Source of the DNA: an uncultured Prevotella sp.
Lineage (GTDB): Bacteria > Bacteroidota > Bacteroidia > Bacteroidales > Bacteroidaceae
Direction of reading: 5' to 3'
Length of the DNA: 9,995 nt
Assembly: GCA_934281565.1 (NCBI GenBank)
Contig: CAKQXI010000086.1
Location: 1 to 9,995 of the forward strand
Under the pieces are notes generated by a model. That model was not told where the DNA came from. It was given only the letters and a program-made list of their open reading frames with translations, and ran no database searches. The position numbers were made by a program, and so were the translations under genes. This document shows positions 1 through 5,188 of the stretch, in pieces. Each line of letters begins with the position of its first letter. Position 1 is the first letter of the stretch.

Positions 1-8
1 TAGGTTTA

Positions 9-554
9 TTACTTCACCTCAGTCAACTTGCCTGTCTGTGAGTCGATGATATATCCATGCAGGTTCACGTCCTTTGGTACCAAAGGATGATTACGGATGG
101 TATTGACCGTATTTCTTACGGAATCTTCCGTGTCGTGGAATCCCTCTAGCCAGTGATCTAAGTCTATGCCACAGAGACCAATGGTATCAATGACATCCTG
201 ATGGATGCCACGCTGGAGCATCAATTCCTTCATTTCTGCACCATTCATGTGGCAGGCACCACAGTTAGAGTGGGCAATAACCATGATTTCCTCAACGCCC
301 AGCTCATAGATGGCAACCAAAAGGCTGCGCATGGCTGAGTCGAAAGGACTGATGACCAGTCCTCCTGCGTTCTTTATCAACTTGGCATCACCATTCTTCA
401 AACCCAATGCAGCTGGGAGAAGTTCGGTAAGGCGAGTATCCATGCAAGAGAGAATAGCCAATTTCTTGTCAGGATACTTGCTGGTAAGATACTTCTCATA
501 GCCCTTGTTGGCAACAAACTCTTCATTATATTTGATAATCTCTTCTATAATCAT
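9..554 (-). CDS. Beta-class carbonic anhydrase
   Basis: A 181-aa cytosolic zinc enzyme that interconverts CO2 and bicarbonate, supplying bicarbonate to carboxylases and helping pH balance. The sequence shows the beta-class active site: C37-x-D39-x-R41 in the CMDTR motif (first zinc ligand plus the Asp/Arg dyad), then H95-x-x-C98 in HSNCGAC (the remaining zinc ligands). There is no signal peptide. The length fits the short bacterial beta-carbonic anhydrases, and all catalytic residues are present. The ATG at 552-554 is the natural start: it gives the usual N-terminal helix before the CMDTR motif. Its leader carries a triple 22-bp palindromic repeat (582-647). No clear -7 element is seen between the repeat and the start, so its promoter may lie in or beyond the repeat. 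The esterase upstream is on the same strand, but 223 bases with a repeat separate them, so a shared transcript is not implied. Confidence 0.95.
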   Translation of the reverse strand: MIIEEIIKYNEEFVANKGYEKYLTSKYPDKKLAILSCMDTRLTELLPAALGLKNGDAKLIKNAGGLVISPFDSAMRSLLVAIYELGVEEIMVIAHSNCGACHMNGAEMKELMLQRGIHQDVIDTIGLCGIDLDHWLEGFHDTEDSVRNTVNTIRNHPLVPKDVNLHGYIIDSQTGKLTEVK

Positions 555-581
555 AATGCTATATTTTAAGTTGTCCTACAA

Positions 582-647
582 TCTTATATTACTTGCCCAA
601 GTATATTATATTACTTAGCAAAGTATATTATATTACTTGGGCAAGTA
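582..647. repeat. Three tandem 22-bp repeats with ACTT-N4-AAGT stems
   Basis: Three head-to-tail 22-base units lie at 582-603, 604-625 and 626-647. Each has the form TATTATATTACTT-NNNN-AAGTA, with one mismatch in the first unit. The variable centre reads GCCC, AGCA and GGGC (the last includes the adjacent C). Because GCCC and GGGC are complementary, units 1 and 3 also form a perfect inverted pair (591-603 with 634-646), and each outer unit contains a short palindrome (ACTTGCCCAAGT type). The array lies in the leader of the carbonic anhydrase gene and could fold in RNA or be a protein-binding site. Its 12-bp core AGTATATTATAT recurs in the palindromic region at 8143-8154 and inverted at 8252-8263. 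Bases 648-777, between the array and the esterase stop codon, show nothing I can name. Confidence 0.8.
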
Positions 648-777
648 GCCTTAATATCCTTTTACGACCTTTTCCAACAGTACCAGTTCTATCCCTTGGA
701 TTCTAGGCCATTTCCTGCTAAAATCACCCTTGTCCATATTAGTTGCGGATTTAAGGTTGATATAGTTTTTTATGACT

Positions 778-2385
778 TTATTTATTCCAAAACAGCTTGT
801 CGATAAACTCGTACCGCTTTTCCATCTGGGCATCGGCTTTCACGGTTGTGTTCACATCTATCTGGAGCACAGGAGCTACGGTCTTGCCATTAGTCGATGG
901 CCATTCAACAAGTCCCAGACCATTAGGGTTGCCAGTCTTTACGAAGTTAACGTAGTATTGGCTGAAGATGTCGGAAATCATATAGTCCTCAGGTTGCCAA
1001 TCATAGATACGATTGGTAGGGAGTGTTCCCATGGCATACTCGATGTCGGCAGAGTGAACGGCACCTTTGTCTTGAGGAACAGGCTGTTCTCCTTCCTTGG
1101 CATCCTGTATTCCACCAGCCAATCCTGCGACCTTTCCCTTGATGACCATTGCTGGACGAGGATGGCAATAGCGATAACGGTAAACAGGCTGACCACTTGT
1201 CTGTTTATGCATATTCCCCCATTTCCATGTAGAGTAATCAAGGAAGAAGTCGGAGGCGAGGTCTACGCCTGGTTGTTCCAATACGTCTTTGTTGGTATTG
1301 ATGCCATAGAGGCGAAAAGCCTCATCGGTGTATTTACCGAACAAGTCCTTGGCTCCAGCTTTCATGTTCTCTACAGTTGGTTGTTTGCCTCCAAGTATGT
1401 ACCAAGAAGTCATCTCTTGGTTGTTTCCACCAATGAGTAGAGGAACTTTAGTCTGGTTTCCTTTGGCGAAAGTCTCTGTTGGCTGTTCCACCATGAAATA
1501 ACCATCGATGTTATAGGTCGGGATATTCTTGACAGCAGCACGCTTCATAAGTTCATCGGCAGAGAGGTCACGCAATTCTTTGATGCTCTTGCAACCTATC
1601 TGTTTGGCAAGTTCCACACCTTTCTGTTCCGCTTCTTTCAATGTAGGAACCTTTTTAAATCCCATGACCGAACCACTGGAACCCATTGCTTGTGCGAAAA
1701 GACCCTGGCAGAGTGGGGAAGCCATCAATGCACTTACCGACATAGAACCCGCAGATTCACCCACGATGGTAATACGATTAGGGTCGCCTCCAAAAGCAGA
1801 GATGTTGTCTTTTACCCATTTGATGGCAGCCACTTGGTCCATAAAACCGTAATTTCCAGAACCTTTGTAGTCTGTTTCCTTAGAAAGTTGTGGATGAGCG
1901 AAGAAACCGAAGATACCTTCACGATAGTTGGCAGTGATGGAGATTATGCCCTTTCTTGCCATGGCATCACCAGCATATCGAGGTTCACTTCCACTTCCTG
2001 CCATCAATCCACCGCCATTGAAATAGATGAGGACAGGCAGATGTTCGTCCATAGTTTTGGCTGGTGTCCATATATTAAGGTATAGGCAATCCTCACTATT
2101 TATTTTGGTACCGAAGTTCATGTCTCCGAAAAGAGCTTCTTGCATTGGGTTTGGACCGAATTCAATAGCCTTGCGGATACCCTTCCATTTCACGACAGGT
2201 TGTGGAGCTTTCCATCGTAGGTTTCCCACGGGTGGCGCAGCAAAGGGAACACCCTTGAACACCTTGATGCCAGAGAGATTGATACCTTCAAGAATACCGT
2301 CGGCAGTCTTGACTTGTGGATTAGATTGTGCCAACATTCCTAATGCGAATAGGAATGTAGTGAGTGATAAAAGTAGTTTTTTCAT
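778..2385 (-). CDS. Secreted type-B carboxylesterase (alpha/beta hydrolase)
   Basis: A 535-aa protein of the carboxylesterase type B / para-nitrobenzyl-esterase family, which hydrolyses carboxylic esters. Residues 1-20 form a signal peptide (MKK, hydrophobic core, then LAQ), so it should act in the periplasm or outside the cell. Family marks are the second signature SEDCLYLNIW (97-106), the nucleophile elbow GESAGS (209-214, Ser211), a probable acid Glu324 in IGGNNQE and a probable His444 in GAVHSAD. The oxyanion-hole stretch reads FNGGGL (122-127), whereas most family members have HGGGF, so an Asn replaces the usual His. Length is normal for the family. It lies 37 bases downstream of a lipoprotein gene on the same strand and probably shares its transcript. 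The natural substrate cannot be read from the sequence; ester groups on dietary or host glycans are only one possibility. Confidence 0.93.
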   Translation of the reverse strand: MKKLLLSLTTFLFALGMLAQSNPQVKTADGILEGINLSGIKVFKGVPFAAPPVGNLRWKAPQPVVKWKGIRKAIEFGPNPMQEALFGDMNFGTKINSEDCLYLNIWTPAKTMDEHLPVLIYFNGGGLMAGSGSEPRYAGDAMARKGIISITANYREGIFGFFAHPQLSKETDYKGSGNYGFMDQVAAIKWVKDNISAFGGDPNRITIVGESAGSMSVSALMASPLCQGLFAQAMGSSGSVMGFKKVPTLKEAEQKGVELAKQIGCKSIKELRDLSADELMKRAAVKNIPTYNIDGYFMVEQPTETFAKGNQTKVPLLIGGNNQEMTSWYILGGKQPTVENMKAGAKDLFGKYTDEAFRLYGINTNKDVLEQPGVDLASDFFLDYSTWKWGNMHKQTSGQPVYRYRYCHPRPAMVIKGKVAGLAGGIQDAKEGEQPVPQDKGAVHSADIEYAMGTLPTNRIYDWQPEDYMISDIFSQYYVNFVKTGNPNGLGLVEWPSTNGKTVAPVLQIDVNTTVKADAQMEKRYEFIDKLFWNK

Positions 2386-2422
2386 TATGATTTTATTATT
2401 TGTTTATAGCCTTTATATGGGA

Positions 2423-3040
2423 TTAAGGTATCCAGCGCCGGGTGATGTTTGTGATTTTACCATTTTCTATTCTAACCTTAGTGTCCAGACAACTGAATTG
2501 GCGGCGATATTCCTTGATGTTTTCCAGATATAGCTTTTGGGAGCTACGGATAGTATCGGATGGGTCGGTAAAATCTTCTCCGCAGTCTATGATTGTGAAA
2601 TCTTTAGCCAAAGGAACATCCAGTTGTCCTTGCTTCGTATAAATGGAATGGTCATCCATCTGGATGGCACGGTAGGTGCCACCTTGGTTTGCCTGAAGAT
2701 TAGCTCCCCCTTCCTCTATACCATTGTTCACGGTAAGGAAGCCATCTTTATTCTCTATTTTCTTTATGACAATAGGTTTCTTCTCATAAACGATAGTGTC
2801 ACCTGCTTTCAACTTGCTAATCTGGACAGCATCGTACAAATCCTCTGAATAGACAGTCATCCGTAATTTATTTTCCGTCCAGTTGAAATCATTGGTGGTA
2901 AACTCGGCAGGTACGGTGGCATCAGTCAACTGTGACAAATTAACACTACAAGGCAAGGGCTTGACGATTTGGAAGTCAGCCTTGTGGGCACATCCACAAA
3001 AGGATAATGCAAATAAGTTGTATACAAGAAACTTTTTCAT
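2423..3040 (-). CDS. Putative lipoprotein of unknown function
   Basis: A 205-aa protein that I do not recognise. The N-terminus (MKKFLVYNLFALSFCGC) is a short lipoprotein-type signal, with Cys17 (or less likely Cys15) as the probable lipidated residue, so the mature protein would sit on a membrane facing the periplasm or the surface. The rest has no membrane segment and alternates short charged and hydrophobic strands, which suggests a beta-rich fold. Two Cys residues, one in IIDCGED and one in QFSCLD, might pair. The first half (LKAGDTIVYEKKPIVIKK) looks like a small beta-barrel segment, but this is not a family assignment. It is the first gene of a leftward pair with the secreted esterase (37-base gap), which suggests a shared envelope role. 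Candidate promoters lie at 3097-3104 and 3183-3190. Confidence 0.8.
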   Translation of the reverse strand: MKKFLVYNLFALSFCGCAHKADFQIVKPLPCSVNLSQLTDATVPAEFTTNDFNWTENKLRMTVYSEDLYDAVQISKLKAGDTIVYEKKPIVIKKIENKDGFLTVNNGIEEGGANLQANQGGTYRAIQMDDHSIYTKQGQLDVPLAKDFTIIDCGEDFTDPSDTIRSSQKLYLENIKEYRRQFSCLDTKVRIENGKITNITRRWIP

Positions 3041-3096
3041 ATTCTAAACTCATTAAAATAACATGTTCTCTTTGTTCAAAGAGCGTATAAACGCTA

Positions 3097-3104
3097 CAAA
3101 AATA
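3097..3104 (-). promoter_or_regulatory. Candidate -7 promoter element for the lipoprotein-esterase pair
   Basis: On the minus strand this reads TATTTTTG, matching the Bacteroidota -7 consensus TAnnTTTG, 57 bases before the lipoprotein start codon. Just downstream, the expected leader contains two small hairpins: AGCGT/ACGCT (3082-3086 with 3091-3095) and CTCTTT/AAAGAG (3068-3073 with 3078-3083). They could be leader structures or operator half-sites. No convincing -33 element is visible. A stronger -7 match lies farther upstream at 3183-3190. Confidence 0.4.
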
Positions 3105-3182
3105 CGAAAAAAACAAATAAGTAGAGTAGAATATAAAGGAAAAGTTACGATGTATGCTTCATTTTGACCTATAATTTGTGGA

Positions 3183-3208
3183 CAAAGATACGATTTTTAT
3201 TGGATAAA
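3183..3208 (-). promoter_or_regulatory. Candidate leftward promoter (TATCTTTG) with upstream TTTATCCAATAA
   Basis: On the minus strand 3190-3183 reads TATCTTTG, a full match to TAnnTTTG. Eighteen bases upstream of it begins TTTATCCAATAA (3208-3197). The same 12-mer begins 19 bases before the -7 element of the first small-protein cassette (3995-4006). This promoter would drive the lipoprotein-esterase pair with a leader of about 135 bases. It lies back to back with the MgtC promoter. Confidence 0.4.
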
Positions 3209-3232
3209 GAGAGTTCTTTCACCTTTATTTTG

Positions 3233-3240
3233 TATATTTG
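3233..3240 (+). promoter_or_regulatory. Candidate -7 promoter element for the MgtC-family gene
   Basis: TATATTTG matches the Bacteroidota -7 consensus TAnnTTTG and ends 25 bases before the ATG at 3266. This leaves a leader of only about 20 bases, too short for a magnesium riboswitch or an attenuating leader like those known for mgtA or mgtC in enterobacteria. The -33 region (about 3210-3217) is T-rich but has no clear TTTG. Confidence 0.5.
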
Positions 3241-3265
3241 CGGACAAAAATAGAAGAAAGGACTC

Positions 3266-3922
3266 ATGATGGATGCAACATACATTGAAATTACAATCCG
3301 TTTGTCGCTGGCACTGCTTATGGGTGGGGCAATAGGTCTGGAACGAGAGTATCGTGCTAAGGAAGCGGGCTTTCGTACTCACTTTCTTGTAGCCTTGGGA
3401 AGTGCCCTGTTCTGTCTCGTTTCGCAATATGGTTTCGGAATAGAACTTAAGGACTCCTCGCGAGTGGCGGCACAGGTTGTCTCTGGCATTGGCTTCTTGG
3501 GTGCAGGTACTATCATCTTCCAGAAGAATGTGGTTCGAGGACTTACTACGGCGGCAGGCTTATGGGTGACAGCAGCAATTGGTCTGGCGTGTGGAACAGG
3601 TATGTATGTAGCTGCGGCGATAGCAACGTTGATGGTGTTGTTGGGACTGGAAGTGTTGAATGCCTTTATCCCACAACTGGGCACTGCTACGGTAGAGTTG
3701 TCTTTCTCAGCCTCGTCAAAGGAGAGTGTGAAGCGACTTATTGAACGAATCAAGAGTGACGGCATGGAAGTTCATTCCTATGAATTGAAAGATCGCCGTA
3801 CCTCAAAGGGAGAGTTCCTGGAGGCGAGCATAGAGGTGAAAGTGAAACGAGGCAATCATAACTTGAAGCTCATTGATTATATGGATGAGTTTACGGATGT
3901 CACTATTTCTACAATAGAATAA
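3266..3922 (+). CDS. MgtC/SapB-family inner-membrane protein
   Basis: A 218-aa protein of the MgtC/SapB family. Hallmarks in order are GGAIGLERE (20-28), GFRTHFLVALGSALF (35-49), RVAAQVVSGIGFLGAGTIIF (66-85) and VRGLTTAAGLWVTAAIGLA (90-108). These form four or five membrane helices up to about residue 135, and a soluble C-terminal domain of about 80 residues (140-218) follows, as in longer MgtC relatives. In Salmonella and Mycobacterium, MgtC is needed for growth at low magnesium and modulates the ATP synthase; SapB-type members in commensals are less well understood. The start is an ATGATG doublet, so initiation could be at 3266 or 3269. It has its own promoter and is followed by the small membrane-protein cassettes, which have separate promoters. 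Any functional link with them is inference only. Confidence 0.92.
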   Translation: MMDATYIEITIRLSLALLMGGAIGLEREYRAKEAGFRTHFLVALGSALFCLVSQYGFGIELKDSSRVAAQVVSGIGFLGAGTIIFQKNVVRGLTTAAGLWVTAAIGLACGTGMYVAAAIATLMVLLGLEVLNAFIPQLGTATVELSFSASSKESVKRLIERIKSDGMEVHSYELKDRRTSKGEFLEASIEVKVKRGNHNLKLIDYMDEFTDVTISTIE

Positions 3923-3994
3923 AGAGACTTTCATTTGAGTATCTTGATATGTAGTAATGTATAATTAGCGTTAAATAATCCTCTTATTACTTTT

Positions 3995-4021
3995 TTTATC
4001 CAATAATTTTCTTTACCTTTG
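3995..4021 (+). promoter_or_regulatory. Promoter of small-protein cassette A
   Basis: TACCTTTG at 4014-4021 matches the Bacteroidota -7 consensus TAnnTTTG. TTTATCCAATAA at 3995-4006 occupies the upstream (-33) region. The predicted leader of about 35 bases (AAACAAGCGAAAATAAAC and onward) is almost unchanged in cassette B, which supports it as a functional transcription and translation start region. Confidence 0.6.
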
Positions 4022-4061
4022 TCTCTAAACAAGCGAAAATAAACTTTAAAATAATAATAAA

Positions 4062-4289
4062 ATGACTTTAAGAGAAGACAAAGACAGAGTGAAAACTAGT
4101 CGTGAAGAACTTGGAAAGTTTTTCTATGACTTGGCGAAAACATCGTTTGCCGCAATGGTGATTGGGTCTACAATCTCATTGTTTACAAACATGATGGATG
4201 CAATATCTTATTGCATATTATTGAGTATAGGAATAATCATGACATCCTTTTTTGGAGGGATTGCGTATGTGATATTAAATAAAAAATAG
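4062..4289 (+). CDS. Small two-TM membrane protein, cassette A (75 aa)
   Basis: A 75-aa protein of unrecognised family. Residues 1-26 are a charged, helix-prone cytosolic tail (MTLREDKDRVKTSREELGKF and onward). Two hydrophobic stretches follow, about 27-46 and 49-71, ending in NKK, so both ends should be in the cytoplasm. The copy in cassette B has an identical 26-residue tail but only about 19 of 49 identities in the membrane part. Within the tail codons there are three base differences, all synonymous, which argues that the protein is real and its tail constrained. The 35-aa gene starts 5 bases after the stop, so translation is probably coupled. It may be a structural, holin-like or toxin-like protein, or a small regulator of a membrane enzyme, but none of these is shown. 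Confidence 0.8.
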   Translation: MTLREDKDRVKTSREELGKFFYDLAKTSFAAMVIGSTISLFTNMMDAISYCILLSIGIIMTSFFGGIAYVILNKK

Positions 4290-4294
4290 ATATT

Positions 4295-4402
4295 ATGGAA
4301 GGAATAATTATTGTATGGGGTGGCACTGCTGTTATAGCAGGTTGCTTTTTACTTTGGATGACCCAAACTAAAAGTGGTAAGAACTGGGTGAAAAACCTTT
4401 AA
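4295..4402 (+). CDS. Small single-TM protein, cassette A (35 aa)
   Basis: A 35-codon gene starting 5 bases after the stop of the 75-aa gene. The protein begins MEGIIIVWGG, has one hydrophobic helix at about 4-22, and ends in a basic tail, TQTKSGKNWVKNL, expected in the cytoplasm with the N-terminus outside. It is supported by its cassette B counterpart: same length, same position, 17 of 18 identical residues at the C-terminal end (18-35), and conserved reading frame despite a diverged N-terminal half (7 of 17 identical). The intrinsic terminator follows 25 bases after the stop. Function unknown. Small membrane peptides of this kind often bind a larger membrane partner; the adjacent 75-aa protein is the obvious candidate. 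Confidence 0.72.
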   Translation: MEGIIIVWGGTAVIAGCFLLWMTQTKSGKNWVKNL

Positions 4403-4427
4403 TTAGTAATTTGGATAAATCACAAAT

Positions 4428-4469
4428 CGCCACAATCTTGAATTATTCAAGACTGTGGCGGTTTTGTTA
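4428..4469 (+). terminator. Intrinsic terminator of cassette A
   Basis: The stem CGCCACA-a-TCTTGAA pairs with TTCAAGA-c-TGTGGCG around a TTA loop (4428-4460): two 7-bp helices with one A/C mismatch, followed by GTTTTGTTA. Flanking AAAT/GTTT can extend the base of the stem. The same hairpin is preserved in cassette B with a TAA loop. Confidence 0.85.
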
Positions 4470-4556
4470 TCAGGAAGCTATTTATTACAGTCCAGCAAGA
4501 TGCATCTAATATGTAGCAATGTATAATTAGCGTTAAATAATCCTCTTATAGTTTTT

Positions 4557-4583
4557 TAAATCCAATATTTTTCCTTACCTTTG
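4557..4583 (+). promoter_or_regulatory. Promoter of small-protein cassette B
   Basis: TACCTTTG at 4576-4583 is the -7 element, identical to that of cassette A and at the same distance from the start codon. The upstream element is slightly changed (TTAAATCCAATA against TTTATCCAATAA in A). The leader carries one notable substitution that creates an ATG at 4613, opening a four-codon reading frame (M-I-I-K-stop) whose TGA overlaps the main start as ATGA. Confidence 0.58.
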
Positions 4584-4623
4584 TCTTCAAACAAGCGAAA
4601 ATAAACTTTAAAATGATAATAAA

Positions 4624-4851
4624 ATGACTTTAAGAGAAGACAAAGACAGAGTGAAAACTAGTCGTGAAGAACTAGGAAAGTTCTTTTATGACTTGGCGAA
4701 AGCAACGTTTATAGGTATGGTAATAGGAAGTATGGTGTCTGTGGTTACTAAATCAATAGATGTATTACCATTTTGCTTACTTTTTACAATTGGTGTAATA
4801 GGTACAGTTGCTTTTGCTATAACAGCTAATATAATTTTAAAAAGTAGATAA
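4624..4851 (+). CDS. Small two-TM membrane protein, cassette B (75 aa)
   Basis: Paralogue of the cassette A protein and exactly the same length. The first 26 residues are identical to it, while the two membrane helices (about 27-46 and 49-71) differ in composition but keep key positions such as F, MVIGS, D45 and C49, and the protein ends in KSR. Overall identity is about 60 percent. Both ends are predicted cytosolic. The 35-aa gene begins 2 bases after its TAA, so translation is very likely coupled. The leader contains a tiny upstream reading frame overlapping its start codon that copy A lacks, which could lower or couple its translation. Function is not recognised. Confidence 0.8.
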   Translation: MTLREDKDRVKTSREELGKFFYDLAKATFIGMVIGSMVSVVTKSIDVLPFCLLFTIGVIGTVAFAITANIILKSR

Positions 4852-4853
4852 AT

Positions 4854-4961
4854 ATGGAGGGAATGTTGATAATTTATACAGGTATTGCAATTGTTGCTGT
4901 TGGTTTTTTACTTTGGATGACCCAAACTAAGAGTGGTAAGAAGTGGGTGAAAAACCTTTAG
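4854..4961 (+). CDS. Small single-TM protein, cassette B (35 aa)
   Basis: A 35-aa protein beginning MEGMLIIYTG, with one hydrophobic helix (about 4-22) and the basic C-tail TQTKSGKKWVKNL. It starts 2 bases after the 75-aa gene. Relative to the cassette A peptide, the N-terminal half of the helix is changed (IIIVWGG against MLIIYTG) while FLLWMTQTKSGK and the remaining tail are conserved except N30K. The terminator hairpin begins 25 bases after the TAG. Length, stop position and frame are all kept in both copies, which makes a chance reading frame unlikely. Function unknown; probably acts with the 75-aa partner. Confidence 0.72.
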   Translation: MEGMLIIYTGIAIVAVGFLLWMTQTKSGKKWVKNL

Positions 4962-4986
4962 TTAGTAATTTGGATAAATTATAAAT

Positions 4987-5028
4987 CGCCACAATCTTGA
5001 ATAATTCAAGACTGTGGCGGTTTTGTTA
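4987..5028 (+). terminator. Intrinsic terminator of cassette B
   Basis: The same 7+7-bp hairpin as in cassette A (4987-5019), with the loop TAA instead of TTA, followed by GTTTTGTTA. Its near-perfect preservation suggests that each cassette is an independent transcription unit. Confidence 0.85.
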
Positions 5029-5152
5029 TCGGGAAGCTATTTATAGAATAGAAAGGTGTACAGTCCAGCAAGATACATCCAACTAAAGAAAATCATATTG
5101 TGAACAAATGCAAATAAAGCCTCAAAAAATTCTATATTCGGTAATTTATTTG

Positions 5153-5160
5153 TAATTTAG
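5153..5160 (+). promoter_or_regulatory. Candidate -7 promoter element for the ATPase operon
   Basis: TAATTTAG followed by CAGCG matches TAnnTTTG at seven of eight positions and lies 28 bases before the ATG at 5189, a usual distance in Bacteroidales. The -33 region is A+T-rich without a clear motif. Confidence 0.42.
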
Positions 5161-5188
5161 CAGCGTAAAACATAAAGCACATAGATGT

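Larger units (their letters stand above)
3940..4501. repeat. Tandem cassette copy A (promoter, two small genes, terminator)
   Basis: First copy of a directly repeated unit with a 562-bp period (ATG 4062 against ATG 4624). Conserved blocks are the upstream region from ATATGTAG at 3947 through the promoter, the leader ACAAGCGAAAATAAACTT, the first 78 coding bases of the 75-aa gene, the last third of the 35-aa gene, the terminator, and a tail containing ACAGTCCAGCAAGAT (4487-4501). The central part, about 4140-4345, is strongly diverged from copy B. The cassette is visibly richer in A+T than the neighbouring genes. Confidence 0.85.
4502..5078. repeat. Tandem cassette copy B
   Basis: Second copy of the unit. 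It starts with ATATGTAG at 4509 and carries promoter, 75-aa gene, 35-aa gene, terminator and the trailing ACAGTCCAGCAAGAT (5060-5074). Compared with copy A it has about 14 extra bases between the terminator and that trailing block. The diverged centre covers about 4702-4905; both ends are near-identical to copy A. Bases 5079-5150, between the repeat and the next promoter, are A+T-rich with nothing recognisable. Confidence 0.85.

Noticed and set aside
582..647. A CRISPR array.
   Set aside because: Only three 22-base units directly abut each other, with 4-base variable centres and no spacers of CRISPR size; no cas genes are present.
651..833. A 60-codon leftward reading frame overlapping the esterase 3' end.
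   Set aside because: It overlaps esterase codons in another frame, has low-complexity charged composition and no support as a protein.
772..1440. A 222-codon rightward reading frame opposite the esterase.
   Set aside because: The leftward frame carries a signal peptide and all esterase motifs; the rightward frame only mirrors it.
3041..3265. A magnesium riboswitch or long regulatory leader before the MgtC-family gene.
   Set aside because: The best promoter leaves a leader of only about 20 bases, and no extended conserved fold is visible.
4281..4297. A run of six A at the end of the cassette A 75-aa gene could allow a -1 frameshift that fuses it to the 35-aa peptide.
   Set aside because: Cassette B has no slippery run at the same place, and a TAG at 4845-4847 in the second frame blocks the equivalent fusion. 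Reinitiation at the nearby ATG is simpler.
3940..5080. Interpreting the cassettes as a classic type I toxin-antitoxin system.
   Set aside because: The short single-TM peptides fit a toxin, but no antisense promoter or antisense RNA with its own terminator is evident, and each peptide is coupled to a second protein gene.
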